Shown here: positions 44,463-53,423 of the stretch, in pieces
How the letters are laid out: each line of letters starts with the position of its first letter
How positions within the stretch are numbered: position 1 is the stretch's first letter
NCBI RefSeq assembly: GCF_011801145.1
Contig: NZ_CP046172.1
Span: 6,510,001-6,574,000, forward strand
Origin: Nocardia arthritidis
Lineage (GTDB): Bacteria; Actinomycetota; Actinomycetes; Mycobacteriales; Mycobacteriaceae
Direction: 5' to 3'
DNA length: 64,000 nt
Position numbers and translations under genes: made by a program
Notes under the pieces: model-generated
Seen by the model: only the letters and a program-made list of their open reading frames with translations
What the model was told of the DNA's origin: nothing
Databases searched by the model: none

Positions 44463-45305
44463 CTAATTCAGCCCGAGCTGCTGCATGGCCGATCCGTCCG
44501 CACCGCGGCGCGGGCCCTCGGGCATGCGCGGGACCACCGGCTGGGCGCCGGTTTGGGCGGCGCGCTGCTGCGCCTCGAACTGTGCTTGGGCGGCGAGCAC
44601 CTGCTGCTGATGTGCCGCGGCCAACTGTTCGGCGAGTTCCTGAGGTAGGACCACCGGCAGCGGGTCGCGGACGGGCAGCGGATCGGTGCCCCGGCGGACC
44701 ACCGTCTCGCGCAGGATGGCCCGCGCCGCCTGGACCAGCGGGGTGCCGTCGTCGGCCGCGCCGGACGGACCGGCCGCGACCAGTCGCACCATCCAGCGGT
44801 ATCCGTCGACGCCGATGAAACGCAGATCCGCGCCCTCGGTGATGGCCAGCAGCTCCCGGCCCCACGGACCGGTTTCCACCGCGACCCTGGCGCCGTCGTT
44901 GCGCAGCGATTCGGCGAGATCCGCCGCGACCGTGCGCCACTGGCCGGGCGATTTCGGCGCCGCGTAGGCGGCGACGGTGATCCGCCCGTATTCGGTGGCC
45001 AGGTGCACCGCCTGCGGTGTGCCGTCCGGGGACATCTCCACCTGCAGTTGCCCGCCCGGCGGCACCGGCAGGATCACCGAACCCAGATCGAGCCGCTGTT
45101 CGGCGACCGCGGCGAGCAGTTCGGCGACATCGTCGTAGTCGTAGGGGCCCACCTGCTCGTCGTCCCCGAAATCGCCGGTGACGATCGGGTTTTCGTCGGT
45201 GGGCGGGTCGTCGACGTAGTCCGTCGCGGCGTACTCGCCGGATTCGTATTCGTCGTAGTGCTCATCCGCGTCGCGGCGCGACGCCTTCTTTCGCTTACCG
45301 AACAT
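44463..45305 (-). CDS. DUF3710 family protein (Rv2696c-like)
   Basis: A 280-residue soluble protein with an acidic disordered N-terminus (after MFGKRKKASRRDADEHYDEY). Conserved DUF3710 parts are RLDLGSVILPVPPGGQLQVE, GRELLAITEGADLRFIGVDG and YRWMVRLVAAGPS. A Gln/Ala-rich coil ends it. The role is unknown. It follows dut by 6 bases, an arrangement kept in mycobacteria. Confidence 0.85.
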   Translation of the reverse strand: MFGKRKKASRRDADEHYDEYESGEYAATDYVDDPPTDENPIVTGDFGDDEQVGPYDYDDVAELLAAVAEQRLDLGSVILPVPPGGQLQVEMSPDGTPQAVHLATEYGRITVAAYAAPKSPGQWRTVAADLAESLRNDGARVAVETGPWGRELLAITEGADLRFIGVDGYRWMVRLVAAGPSGAADDGTPLVQAARAILRETVVRRGTDPLPVRDPLPVVLPQELAEQLAAAHQQQVLAAQAQFEAQQRAAQTGAQPVVPRMPEGPRRGADGSAMQQLGLN

Positions 45306-45311
45306 TTCCCG

Positions 45312-45812
45312 TCATGCCTCCTTGCCGGCCACCCGGCCCGCCCCATCGCCCGCGGCGGCCAGGCTCGCATGCCCGCCGCTGGACCCGTAACCGCCTGCTC
45401 CCCTTGCGGTCTCGTCGAGCCGCTCGACCTCGACGAAGTCGACCAGCTCCACCCGCTGCACCAGCAGCTGCGCGATCCGGTCGCCCCGGCGCAGCTCGAT
45501 CGGCGTCCGCGGATCGTGATTGATCAGGCATACCTTTATCTCGCCCCGGTATCCGGCGTCCACCGTGCCCGGGGTGTTCACCACCGAGAGTCCGGCCTTG
45601 GCCGCCAGACCCGATCTGGGGTGGATCAGCCCCACCGTGCCCACCGGCAGCGCGACGGCGATACCGGTGCCGACCAGCACCCGCTCCCCCGGCTCGAGGA
45701 TGACGTCCTCGGTGGTGCACAGGTCGACGCCCGCGTCACCGTGGTGGGCGCGGGTCGGCATCGGGATGCCGGGATCGAGCCGCATAAGCGGAATCGGTGG
45801 AAGGTCGCTCAC
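45312..45812 (-). CDS. dut: Deoxyuridine 5'-triphosphate nucleotidohydrolase
   Basis: A 166-residue trimeric dUTPase. All five motifs are visible: [43 protein letters not shown] and the C-terminal [11 protein letters not shown]. It turns dUTP into dUMP and pyrophosphate, keeping uracil out of DNA. GTG or ATG start at 45812. First of a pair with DUF3710. Confidence 0.96.
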   Translation of the reverse strand: MSDLPPIPLMRLDPGIPMPTRAHHGDAGVDLCTTEDVILEPGERVLVGTGIAVALPVGTVGLIHPRSGLAAKAGLSVVNTPGTVDAGYRGEIKVCLINHDPRTPIELRRGDRIAQLLVQRVELVDFVEVERLDETARGAGGYGSSGGHASLAAAGDGAGRVAGKEA

Positions 45813-45864
45813 GTTTGTCGAGCCTACGCGTACGGCCTGGGTCGTCGTGACTTAGTGTTGATTC

Positions 45865-46377
45865 GTGTCGGACCAGCGCAGCGACGTGACGATGGATCAA
45901 GAACAGCAAGGCCAGCAGTCGTACCAGGAACGCCAGTGGGTGCCCATCTACTGGTGGCCCGCCGCGCTCGCGTTCATCGGATTGATCACGGCCACAATTC
46001 AAATGGGGATCCCCAAAGTCGGTATCTGGGTACCCGTCGTAGCGATGATTCCGTTCGGCGCGTGGGCGCTGATCTGGTTGAGCAGGCACCGGCTCGAGGT
46101 CGGCCCCGATGCCACGGGCACGCCGGAGCTGCGCGTCGGTCGCGCGCATCTACCAGTGAACTTCATCGCGCGCGCCGCCGTGGTGGCTCCCACCGCGAAG
46201 AGCGCGGCGCTGGGCCGCCAGCTCGACCCCGCCGCGTACGTCCAGCATCGGCCCTGGATCGGGCCGATGGTTCTGCTCGTGCTCGACGACCCGGACGATC
46301 CGACCCCGTACTGGCTGGTCAGTACGCGTCGGCCGGACCGGGTCCTCGCCGCGCTCGGATTGCCGAACGCGGGCTGA
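45865..46377 (+). CDS. DUF3093 membrane protein (Rv2698-like)
   Basis: A 170-residue protein with two membrane segments (YWWPAALAFIGLITATIQMG and GIWVPVVAMIPFGAWALIWL) and a soluble C-terminal part (QHRPWIGPMVLLVLDDPDDP). The role is unknown. GTG 45865 is used; ATG 45892 is in frame. It is divergent from dut. Confidence 0.82.
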   Translation: MSDQRSDVTMDQEQQGQQSYQERQWVPIYWWPAALAFIGLITATIQMGIPKVGIWVPVVAMIPFGAWALIWLSRHRLEVGPDATGTPELRVGRAHLPVNFIARAAVVAPTAKSAALGRQLDPAAYVQHRPWIGPMVLLVLDDPDDPTPYWLVSTRRPDRVLAALGLPNAG

Positions 46378-46393
46378 TCTATTCGCACGGTGC

Positions 46394-46418
46394 GATCGAT
46401 GCCCCCTCGGTATCGATC
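46394..46418. terminator. Bidirectional hairpin terminator
   Basis: GATCGATGCC (46394-46403) pairs with GGTATCGATC (46409-46418), one G-T pair, loop CCCTC. It lies between the convergent DUF3093 and DUF4193 genes. Confidence 0.7.
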
Positions 46419-46463
46419 CGCCCCGGATCCGCGCGCCGCGGATCGGATTCGACGCCTATGTCC

Positions 46464-46766
46464 TCAGGCCGCGCAATCCATGCAGATCAGCTGGCCACCG
46501 GCATCGCTGGCCAACCTGCTGCGGTGGTGCACGAGGAAGCAGCTGGAACAGGTGAACTCGTCGGCCTGTTTCGGGATCACCCGAACGGTCAGGACTTCCT
46601 CGGACAGGTCCGCGCCGGGAAGTTCGAACGACTCCGCGGTATCGGATTCGTCGATATCCACGACGGCGGACTGCGCCTCGTTGCGACGAGCCTTCAGCTC
46701 CTCCAGCGAATCTTCCGACACATCGTCGGTTTCCGTGCGCCTAGGTGCGTCATAGTCGGTTGCCAT
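46464..46766 (-). CDS. DUF4193 zinc-ribbon-like protein (Rv2699c-like)
   Basis: A 100-residue acidic protein with a C-terminal four-cysteine ribbon, CSSCFLVHH and CMDC, which should bind zinc. The MATDYDAPRRTETDDVSEDS start and LEELKARRNEAQ helix are the family mark. It is small, cytoplasmic and near-universal in actinobacteria; the function is unknown. Confidence 0.88.
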   Translation of the reverse strand: MATDYDAPRRTETDDVSEDSLEELKARRNEAQSAVVDIDESDTAESFELPGADLSEEVLTVRVIPKQADEFTCSSCFLVHHRSRLASDAGGQLICMDCAA

Positions 46767-47180
46767 GTCGTCTTCCCCTCGTCCTTACTCCGTATATCCC
46801 GGACCGGTCCGAGTAACCTCGACTCCTGCTCGGAATCGATGGACCCGCACCGCCCCGCCGGTGGTGCACATCACACGCACACCGCTCGCCTATCAGGGCG
46901 GATCGTGCCGACCCACACCCGATAGCGCTGGGTAAACGCTGGACATGCCCTTCTTGTTCCCGCGACCGAGCACCAATATTCATCTCGATGATTCGATCTG
47001 GGCCGCCAGACAATAGCGGACGGCGCGGCAAAAGTCGCAACCAAAACCCGCACGAGTCGAAACTGAGGGGTAATCGACACCATCGCTGGAGCTCGCCGAG
47101 ACCTTCCGCAACATAATCCGCCCGCCGGCCCGTTTCGCATCGGCCCGCCGTCAACGGAACCGGCGACATTTTCGTAGAGT
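46767..47180. other. Intergenic region, divergent DUF4193 and cei
   Basis: 414 bases holding the two divergent promoters. A moderately AT-rich part lies at 46960-47100. Open frames across it look like chance. TAGAGT lies just ahead of the cei start and could be a -10 element with a very short leader. I see no repeat, RNA gene or strong hairpin. Confidence 0.4.
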
Positions 47181-47867
47181 GTGCTCGTGGTTTCACTGAT
47201 CACCGAGGGCAGCGCGACCGATCCGAGCGGGCGACCGTTCATCCGCAGACGTCCCGAGACCTGGCTAATCTTCGTCCTGGTGCTCGCGCTGATCTGCGCG
47301 ATCGTCTGGTTCAAGGCGTTCCTCACGCAGGACACCAGCCACACCGCGATGGCGTGCAACTCGCCGTCCCCGGCCACCGACACGAAATCACCGCAGCCGG
47401 CGCCGCTGGGTCAGCGGGTGGGGCAGTCGCGCCTGAAGGATGTGGATCCCGCACCGCTGCTGCAGTCGAAGGTGCGGGTGCTCAACGCCAACAACAAGAG
47501 CGGCCAGGCGACGCATATCGCCTCGCTGCTCGGCGACCTGGGTTTCGCGAGCGCGCCCGGAGTGCAAATCGGTAACGATCCGGTCTACGTGAACGGCGAC
47601 CTGAACTGCACCGGCCAGATCCGGTTCGGCGTGAACGGCCGCCCGGCCGCCGCCTCGGTCCAGCTGGTGGCGCCGTGTGCGGAGCTCATCGAGGACCAGC
47701 GCCAGGACGACACCGTCGATCTGGTGCTCGGCTCGGTGTTCGGCGAATCGCTGCGCCCGAACGCCGATGCCGAGGAGGTGCTGCGGTCGCTGAAGAATCC
47801 GGCGCCGGGCGGCTCCCCCGCCATCGATTCGAAGCTGCTCGCCGCGGCCAGGCAGGCCCGCTGCTGA
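47181..47867 (+). CDS. cei: Envelope integrity protein Cei (LytR_C domain)
   Basis: A 228-residue membrane-anchored protein. One membrane segment (TWLIFVLVLALICAIVWFKA) follows a short basic N-terminus. Outside is a LytR C-terminal domain (SKVRVLNANNKSGQATHIAS then LLGDLGFAS). Cys59, Cys137 and Cys164 and the last Cys may form disulfides. Rv2700 (Cei) supports envelope integrity and virulence in M. tuberculosis. GTG 47181 or GTG 47187 may start it. Confidence 0.82.
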   Translation: MLVVSLITEGSATDPSGRPFIRRRPETWLIFVLVLALICAIVWFKAFLTQDTSHTAMACNSPSPATDTKSPQPAPLGQRVGQSRLKDVDPAPLLQSKVRVLNANNKSGQATHIASLLGDLGFASAPGVQIGNDPVYVNGDLNCTGQIRFGVNGRPAAASVQLVAPCAELIEDQRQDDTVDLVLGSVFGESLRPNADAEEVLRSLKNPAPGGSPAIDSKLLAAARQARC

Positions 47868-47900
47868 GGCGAATCGCCGGGTAGCTCGACTCCATCGTTC

Positions 47901-47938
47901 TCGGCCCGCGTCGTGATTTCGATCACGACGCGGGCCGA
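47901..47938. terminator. Perfect 17-bp hairpin terminator with TTCG loop
   Basis: TCGGCCCGCGTCGTGAT (47901-47917), loop TTCG, exact complement to 47938. It lies in the 179-base gap between the convergent cei and suhB genes. Confidence 0.9.
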
Positions 47939-48046
47939 ATGTCATTCCAGGACAGCGTGGTTCATGCCGGATAGCGCAATCGAGCTGTCCGGCAAGGCAT
48001 CCGCCCGATTATGAACCCGAATCGCTTGCGCCCCAACGAGACCGAT

Positions 48047-48970
48047 CTACTCCGGAATCGCCTCGGTGGCGCCGATCCGATCCAGCAGCTTGCCGAGTTC
48101 CTCGGCGATGCCCGGCGCGGCGGCGACGACCAGATCCCCGTCCACACCGCCCGCCGTCGCGGGCGGAACCGACAGCCGCGCACCCGCCTCGGCGGCGATC
48201 AACGCGCCCGCGCCCCAATCCCACGCGTTGAGGCCGTGTTCGAAGTAGGCGTCCACCCTGCCGGACGCGACGTGGCAGAAATCCAGCGCCGCGGCGCCGA
48301 AGCGGCGGATATCGCGAATATGCGGCAGCACGTCGCCGATGAGTTCGGCCTGCCGGGTGCGCCGCTTGGTGGAGTAGGCGAAGCCGGTGGCCACCAACGA
48401 CATCGACAGCGATGTCACCGGATTGCAGCGCAGCTCCTCGACCGAACCGTCCGTGTCCGTCCGGGTCGAGCCCTGACCGAGCGCCGCGCTGTAGGTGGCC
48501 GCGAGCGCGACGTCCACCACCGCGCCCGCGACCGGGCGGCCGCCGCGCATGGCGGCCACCGAGACCGCGTAGCCGGGGATGCCGTAGAGGAAGTTGACCG
48601 TGCCGTCGATCGGGTCCACCACCCAGTGCACGACCTCGGTATCGGTCACGTCGATGCTGCCGCCGCCCTCCTCGCCGAGGATCGCGTCGGCGGGGCGGCG
48701 CTCGGCGAGCAGCCGCCGGATGAGCTCCTCGGATTCCTTGTCGACGATGGTCACCGGGTCGGTGGGATGGCCCTTGGCCTGGACCGCGTCGTCGGCCCGT
48801 GCGCCCGCTGGCCCGAAGACCTCGGGGCGGCGGGCGCGCACGTGCGCGGCGGCGGTTTCGGCGAGTTCGACGGCGATGCGGCGCAGTTCGGCCTCGTCAC
48901 CACGAAGGATGGCGGAGTCGGTACCGGAGGGTTCGAAAACTTGCGATGAAGGTTGCGGCACGGTCTCCAT
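48047..48970 (-). CDS. suhB: Inositol-1-monophosphatase family protein
   Basis: A 307-residue member of the Mg-dependent FIG fold. Metal-ligand motifs are LGEEGGG, WVVDPIDGTVNFLYG and WDWGAGALIAAEAGARLS. It probably removes phosphate from inositol-1-phosphate for phosphatidylinositol synthesis. ATG 48970 is chosen by comparison with the M. tuberculosis protein; ATG 49012 would add 14 residues. It is divergent from ppgK. Confidence 0.9.
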   Translation of the reverse strand: METVPQPSSQVFEPSGTDSAILRGDEAELRRIAVELAETAAAHVRARRPEVFGPAGARADDAVQAKGHPTDPVTIVDKESEELIRRLLAERRPADAILGEEGGGSIDVTDTEVVHWVVDPIDGTVNFLYGIPGYAVSVAAMRGGRPVAGAVVDVALAATYSAALGQGSTRTDTDGSVEELRCNPVTSLSMSLVATGFAYSTKRRTRQAELIGDVLPHIRDIRRFGAAALDFCHVASGRVDAYFEHGLNAWDWGAGALIAAEAGARLSVPPATAGGVDGDLVVAAAPGIAEELGKLLDRIGATEAIPE

Positions 48971-49123
48971 CGCATCACAGATCCGGTGACCTATGGGGTA
49001 TGGGTTGCGCATTACTCTTGTCGTGCACGACACAGCGCCGCGTCGGGCACCACCCGCCGAGGGCGCGTGGCCTGGTGCGGTCGCGCACCACACCGGCCAA
49101 GCACAGAGAACGAGGGGTTAGTC

Positions 49124-49882
49124 ATGTCCGCTCGGGGGCACGCATTCGGGATCGATATCGGTGGCAGCGGCGTCAAGGGCGCCGCGGTCGATTTGGCCAC
49201 CGGCGAGTTGCTGCACGAGCGCATCAAGATCGCGACACCGCATCCCTCGACGCCGCAGGCGGTGGCCGATACGGTGGCCAAGGTAGTGGCACAGGCGGAT
49301 TGGGACGGCCCGGTCGGCATCACCCTGCCGTCGGTGGTGCTCGACGGCATCGTGCAGACCGCGGCGAATATCGACAAGGGATGGGTCGGCACCGACGCGC
49401 GCACCCTGTTCGCGAAGGCGCTCGACGGGCGCGAGGTCACCGTGCTCAACGACGCCGACGCGGCCGGGCTGGCCGAGGACCGGTACGGCGCGGCAAAGGA
49501 TTTCGACGGCCTGGTGCTGCTGCTCACCTTCGGCACCGGCATCGGCTCGGCGCTGCTCTACCACGGCACGCTGGTACCCAATTCCGAACTGGGCCATCTC
49601 GAGGTGGGCGGCATGGAGACCGAACATCGGGCCGCCGCCTCGGTGAAGGATCGCGACGGGCTCAGCTACGCGCAGTGGGCCGAGGCGGTGAGCACCGTGC
49701 TGATCGGGATCGAGAATCTGTTCTGGCCGAAGGTGTTCGTGGCGGGCGGCGGCATCAGCCGCGACGCCGACCAGTGGATTCCGTTGCTCACCAATCGAAC
49801 TCCGGTGATCCCGGCCTTCCTGCGGAATACCGCGGGGATCGTCGGCGCCGCGATGGCCATCGACCAGGGCATCTCCCCCTAG
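49124..49882 (+). CDS. ppgK: Polyphosphate glucokinase
   Basis: A 252-residue ROK-type kinase: phosphate-1 loop FGIDIGGSGVKGAAVDLATG, catalytic NDADAAGLAED, phosphate-2 LLLTFGTGIGSALLYHG and ELGHLEVGGMETEHRAA. It phosphorylates glucose with polyphosphate or ATP. ATG 49124 has GAGGGG 8 bases upstream. It precedes sigA, as in M. tuberculosis (Rv2702-Rv2703). Confidence 0.94.
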   Translation: MSARGHAFGIDIGGSGVKGAAVDLATGELLHERIKIATPHPSTPQAVADTVAKVVAQADWDGPVGITLPSVVLDGIVQTAANIDKGWVGTDARTLFAKALDGREVTVLNDADAAGLAEDRYGAAKDFDGLVLLLTFGTGIGSALLYHGTLVPNSELGHLEVGGMETEHRAAASVKDRDGLSYAQWAEAVSTVLIGIENLFWPKVFVAGGGISRDADQWIPLLTNRTPVIPAFLRNTAGIVGAAMAIDQGISP

Positions 49883-49965
49883 GCCCGGCATCGTAAGAGG
49901 GCAGCGCGTTTCCACCACGAACTGCGACAACGGGGCATCGTGCCTAGGTAGGCTGGTTGGATCGT

Positions 49966-49971
49966 TACAAT
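49966..49971 (+). promoter_or_regulatory. Candidate -10 element of the sigA promoter
   Basis: TACAAT fits the TANNNT -10 consensus and lies about 187 bases before the sigA start. A convincing -35 is not evident, which leaves room for recognition by an alternative sigma factor such as the ShbA/SigD-like protein encoded at 41319-41948. Confidence 0.4.
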
Positions 49972-49989
49972 GGAACGTGCCCGGCCCGT

Positions 49990-50088
49990 TCGCGAGCGAA
50001 GCGAGTGAACCAAAAGGCACAGTGCCGCTCGGCTGAGGACGAAGTCGTCAGCCGGTGAAACCCCAGCCGGCTTTCGCCGGTGAAACCC
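49990..50088 (+). promoter_or_regulatory. Structured 5' leader of sigA
   Basis: Three consecutive dyads: TTCGC-GA-GCGAA (49990-50001); CGGCTG-ACGA-ag-TCGT-CAGCCG with a short bulge (50030-50054); and CCGGC-TTTC-GCCGG (about 50067-50080). GCCGGTGAAACCC is repeated at 50051 and 50076. It may be a regulatory leader; no known riboswitch class is recognised. Confidence 0.4.
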
Positions 50089-50158
50089 GACAGAACCCGC
50101 TCCGCCGGAACTTTTACTCTGGCGTGACGCCGCACGAGACCGTCACGAAAGGGCGTAC

Positions 50159-51544
50159 GTGGTAGCCACGAATACCCGTCAGACCGCCGACTCGGCCGAG
50201 GCCGACTCCGCAGATGTAACCGCACAACGGCCGGTCCGTAAGGCTGCCGCGAAGAAGGCCGCTCCGGCGAAGAAGGCCGCCGCCAAGAAGGCAGCCCCCG
50301 CCAAGAAGGCCGCCGCGAAGAAAGCCGCCCCTGCCAAGAAGGCCGCCGCCAAGAAGGCGACCTCCGCCGAGGGCGAGCCCGGGATCGACGAGAATCTCGA
50401 GGACGACAATCTCGATCTCGAGGATCTCGACGATCTCGAGGTCTCCGAGGACGATCTCGCCGAGGATCTGGTCGACGACGCCGCCGAGGAGGTCGCCGAG
50501 GAGGAGGCGGAGTCCGAGGAGGCCGACGAGCCGTCGGCCGCGGATAAGGCCTCCGGCGATTTCGTCTGGGACGAAGAGGAATCCGAGGCGCTGCGGCAGG
50601 CCCGCAAGGACGCCGAACTCACCGCCTCGGCCGACTCGGTGCGCGCCTACCTCAAGCAGATCGGTAAGGTCGCGCTGCTCAACGCCGAGGAGGAGGTCGA
50701 ACTCGCCAAGCGGATCGAGGCCGGTCTCTACGCGGCGGAGAAGGTGCGCGAGCTCACCGAGGGCGGCGACAAGCTGCCCGTCGCGCAGCGCCGTGACTTC
50801 AACTGGATCATCCGCGACGGCAACCGCGCGAAGAACCATCTGCTGGAAGCGAACCTGCGCCTTGTGGTTTCGCTGGCCAAGCGGTACACGGGCCGCGGCA
50901 TGGCGTTCCTCGATCTGATCCAGGAGGGCAACCTGGGTCTGATCCGCGCGGTGGAGAAGTTCGACTACACCAAGGGTTACAAGTTCTCCACGTACGCCAC
51001 CTGGTGGATCCGGCAGGCCATCACCCGCGCCATGGCCGACCAGGCCCGCACCATTCGTATCCCGGTGCACATGGTCGAGGTCATCAACAAGCTCGGCCGC
51101 ATCCAGCGCGAGCTGCTCCAGGATCTGGGCCGCGAGCCCACCCCGGAGGAGCTGGCCAAGGAAATGGATATCACGCCGGAGAAGGTGCTGGAGATCCAGC
51201 AGTACGCGCGTGAGCCCATCTCGCTGGATCAGACCATCGGCGACGAGGGCGACAGCCAGCTCGGCGATTTCATCGAGGACTCCGAGGCGGTCGTCGCGGT
51301 GGACGCGGTGAGCTTCACGCTGCTGCAGGATCAGCTGCAGTCGGTGTTGGAGACGCTGTCCGAGCGCGAGGCAGGCGTCGTCCGGCTGCGCTTCGGCCTG
51401 ACCGACGGCCAGCCGCGCACCCTCGACGAGATCGGCCAGGTGTACGGGGTCACCCGCGAACGCATCCGGCAGATCGAGTCGAAGACGATGAGCAAACTGC
51501 GTCATCCGAGCCGGTCCCAGGTGCTGCGGGACTACCTGGATTAG
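50159..51544 (+). CDS. sigA: Primary RNA polymerase sigma factor SigA
   Basis: A 461-residue group 1 sigma factor. Residues 27-67 are a Lys/Ala tail with an 11-residue repeat ([11 protein letters not shown], three times and a part), residues 73-120 are acidic, then regions 1.2 to 4.2 match mycobacterial SigA almost exactly: region 2 ([40 protein letters not shown]), region 3 ([20 protein letters not shown]), region 4 ([40 protein letters not shown]). It directs housekeeping transcription. GTG 50159 lies after AAAGGG. The leader is long and structured. Confidence 0.97.
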   Translation: MVATNTRQTADSAEADSADVTAQRPVRKAAAKKAAPAKKAAAKKAAPAKKAAAKKAAPAKKAAAKKATSAEGEPGIDENLEDDNLDLEDLDDLEVSEDDLAEDLVDDAAEEVAEEEAESEEADEPSAADKASGDFVWDEEESEALRQARKDAELTASADSVRAYLKQIGKVALLNAEEEVELAKRIEAGLYAAEKVRELTEGGDKLPVAQRRDFNWIIRDGNRAKNHLLEANLRLVVSLAKRYTGRGMAFLDLIQEGNLGLIRAVEKFDYTKGYKFSTYATWWIRQAITRAMADQARTIRIPVHMVEVINKLGRIQRELLQDLGREPTPEELAKEMDITPEKVLEIQQYAREPISLDQTIGDEGDSQLGDFIEDSEAVVAVDAVSFTLLQDQLQSVLETLSEREAGVVRLRFGLTDGQPRTLDEIGQVYGVTRERIRQIESKTMSKLRHPSRSQVLRDYLD

Positions 51545-51566
51545 CCGCAACTGGTTCAACATTTGA

Positions 51567-51596
51567 GCACCCGGCCGACGAAAGTTGGCCGGGTGC
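51567..51596. terminator. Terminator after sigA
   Basis: GCACCCGGCC, then G-A-C, GAAA loop, G-T-T, then GGCCGGGTGC: a 13-bp stem (one G-T pair) with a GAAA tetraloop, 23 bases after the sigA stop. Confidence 0.85.
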
Positions 51597-51731
51597 ACTA
51601 CATTTCGGGGCCTTCATCGCGAAACTCCAAGCGCGACACGCGGACTGGGGTGCGTACCCCGGCGTACTGACGTATGGTCTGAATCGTTTTTATTTCTCAC
51701 GCCGCACCCCGGTTCGGCAATGGGGGCTTAG

Positions 51732-52724
51732 GTGCTCGACGTATATCACTTCACTTACGGCTGGCTCACGCCGGTGCTCGCTTACACGATGTCCGTCACC
51801 GGATCGCTGCTCGGCCTGCAGTGCGCGGCCCGCGCCCGCTCCGACGAGGGACGGGTCGGCTGGCTCGTCGGCGCCGCCATCGCCATCGGCGGAACCGGTA
51901 TCTGGGTCATGCATTTCATCGCGATGCTCGGCTTCACCATCCGCGGCTCGGAGATCCGGTACAACGTGCCGCTCACCCTGTTGAGCGCGCTCACCGCGAT
52001 CATCGTCGTCGGCATCGGGCTGTTCCTGGTGAACAAGCCCGAACCCACCTGGGTCAGCCTGCTGGCCGGTGGCGCCATCACCGGCCTCGGCGTCGCGGGC
52101 ATGCACTACACCGGCATGTACGCCATGCAGACTGATGCGATGCTGCACTACGACAGCACGATCGTCGGCCTCTCGGTGCTGATCGCGGTCGTCGCGGCCA
52201 CCGTCGCGCTCTGGTTCACGTTGCGGGTCAAGGGTTTTCTGTCGACCGTGGCCGCGGCGCTGATCATGGGCGTCGCGGTGACGGGGATGCACTACACGGG
52301 GATGGCCTCGATCAGCGCGCGGCGGGCCGACCATGTCCTGCCGCCGAGCGGCTCCGGCGCGATGGAGGTGCTCGCACCGATCATCGTGGCCTTCAGCATG
52401 ATCACCATCCTGTTGCTGATCAGCGTCGGGCTGACCGAGATCGAGAGCAGTATGGATCTGCCGCCGCTGAAGTTCTCCCGCCGTTCCGAACCGGCCCGGC
52501 GCGCCGCCGAACCGGAACAGCCGTCCGCCGAACCCTCGTGGCGGGACGCGCCGGTGCCGGTCAACGCCGCCGTTCATCCGGACGACGACATCGAACAGCA
52601 CCGGCCGTATGCCTCGCGACCGCGGCGGTACACCGCTCCCCCGGCGCGGCGGCCCGCCGACCGATCCTGGACCGAGTCGACCACCACGGGCAGTTGGCCG
52701 ATCAATTCGGGAGCACGCCACTAG
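51732..52724 (+). CDS. MHYT-domain integral membrane protein
   Basis: A 330-residue protein with about seven membrane segments. MHYT-type motifs are WVMHFIAML, GMHYTGMYAM and GMHYTGMASI, thought to bind copper or another ligand for redox or gas sensing. A Pro/Arg-rich cytoplasmic tail of about 85 residues replaces the usual GGDEF/EAL or kinase output domain. GTG 51732 follows GGGGG. Its stop TAG lies inside the left end of a 19-bp inverted repeat. Confidence 0.85.
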   Translation: MLDVYHFTYGWLTPVLAYTMSVTGSLLGLQCAARARSDEGRVGWLVGAAIAIGGTGIWVMHFIAMLGFTIRGSEIRYNVPLTLLSALTAIIVVGIGLFLVNKPEPTWVSLLAGGAITGLGVAGMHYTGMYAMQTDAMLHYDSTIVGLSVLIAVVAATVALWFTLRVKGFLSTVAAALIMGVAVTGMHYTGMASISARRADHVLPPSGSGAMEVLAPIIVAFSMITILLLISVGLTEIESSMDLPPLKFSRRSEPARRAAEPEQPSAEPSWRDAPVPVNAAVHPDDDIEQHRPYASRPRRYTAPPARRPADRSWTESTTTGSWPINSGARH

Positions 52725-52859
52725 ACGAGTAAGTCCGAACTAGGAGTGGGCGCGGCGGACGGTTTTGATAGCAACGATTTAGTTACGGCTGTAATGGAGT
52801 GCGGATAACTGCGATAGAGCAGCATAGTTATCAATACCGCACCGAAAGTAGGTGCAGCC

Positions 52860-53423
52860 ATGCGGTATTTCAGCAAACTCACAGTCGCGGCGCTCGCCGC
52901 CACGCCCCTGACCCTCGCCGTGCCGGCCTCGGTGACGGCTCAGGTTCCACAGGTGGACATGCAATGCCAGGCTCAGTTCCAGGTCAACTTCGATCGCCCA
53001 CTGTTCGGTGGGGAGCTGGGGGTCGGGACGACGGCCAGCGCCGGCCTCGTCAGCTGTACGTCACCCGATGGCAAATACACGGATATTCTGTCGGGAACCG
53101 TCAAAGACTCCGTCGGAACCGTCGATGTGGCCCCGGGGCCGAATCCGTGTGCTCTAGTGTTGACCGTCACCGCCAAGAACGCCTTGGTCACCTGGCTGAC
53201 CAGCGGCGGGGGTACCACGACCGGCAGGTTCGACTACACGCTCAACACCAACCCGGCCAACCCTGCCCCGCTTGGAGTCACTGCCAAGTTCGTCAGCGGC
53301 GTCCCCGCCCCGGATACCTCGCACGTCGTGTCGCTGGTGACATCGCCCAACCCCGATTGCGCCAGCAACGGCCTGAAGTGGATCCAGTCGGACCTCACCG
53401 AGGACGTGTTCACGAACCCGTAA
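52860..53423 (+). CDS. Small secreted protein of unknown function
   Basis: A 187-residue protein with a signal peptide (MRYFSKLTVAALAATPLTLA, cleavage near TAQV, residue 27). The mature part is rich in Thr, Val and Gly with four cysteines (two probable disulfides), a beta-sandwich-like look. No family is recognised. The AT-richer upstream region has a dyad GATAACT-N15-AGTTATC (52804-52832). The 3' end abuts an IS982-type relic, so the C-terminus may have been altered by insertion. Confidence 0.7.
   Translation: MRYFSKLTVAALAATPLTLAVPASVTAQVPQVDMQCQAQFQVNFDRPLFGGELGVGTTASAGLVSCTSPDGKYTDILSGTVKDSVGTVDVAPGPNPCALVLTVTAKNALVTWLTSGGGTTTGRFDYTLNTNPANPAPLGVTAKFVSGVPAPDTSHVVSLVTSPNPDCASNGLKWIQSDLTEDVFTNP

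Noticed and set aside
46767..47180. Frames crossing the DUF4193-cei gap
   Set aside because: Composition and lack of start sites or similarity suggest chance; the region is better read as a promoter area.
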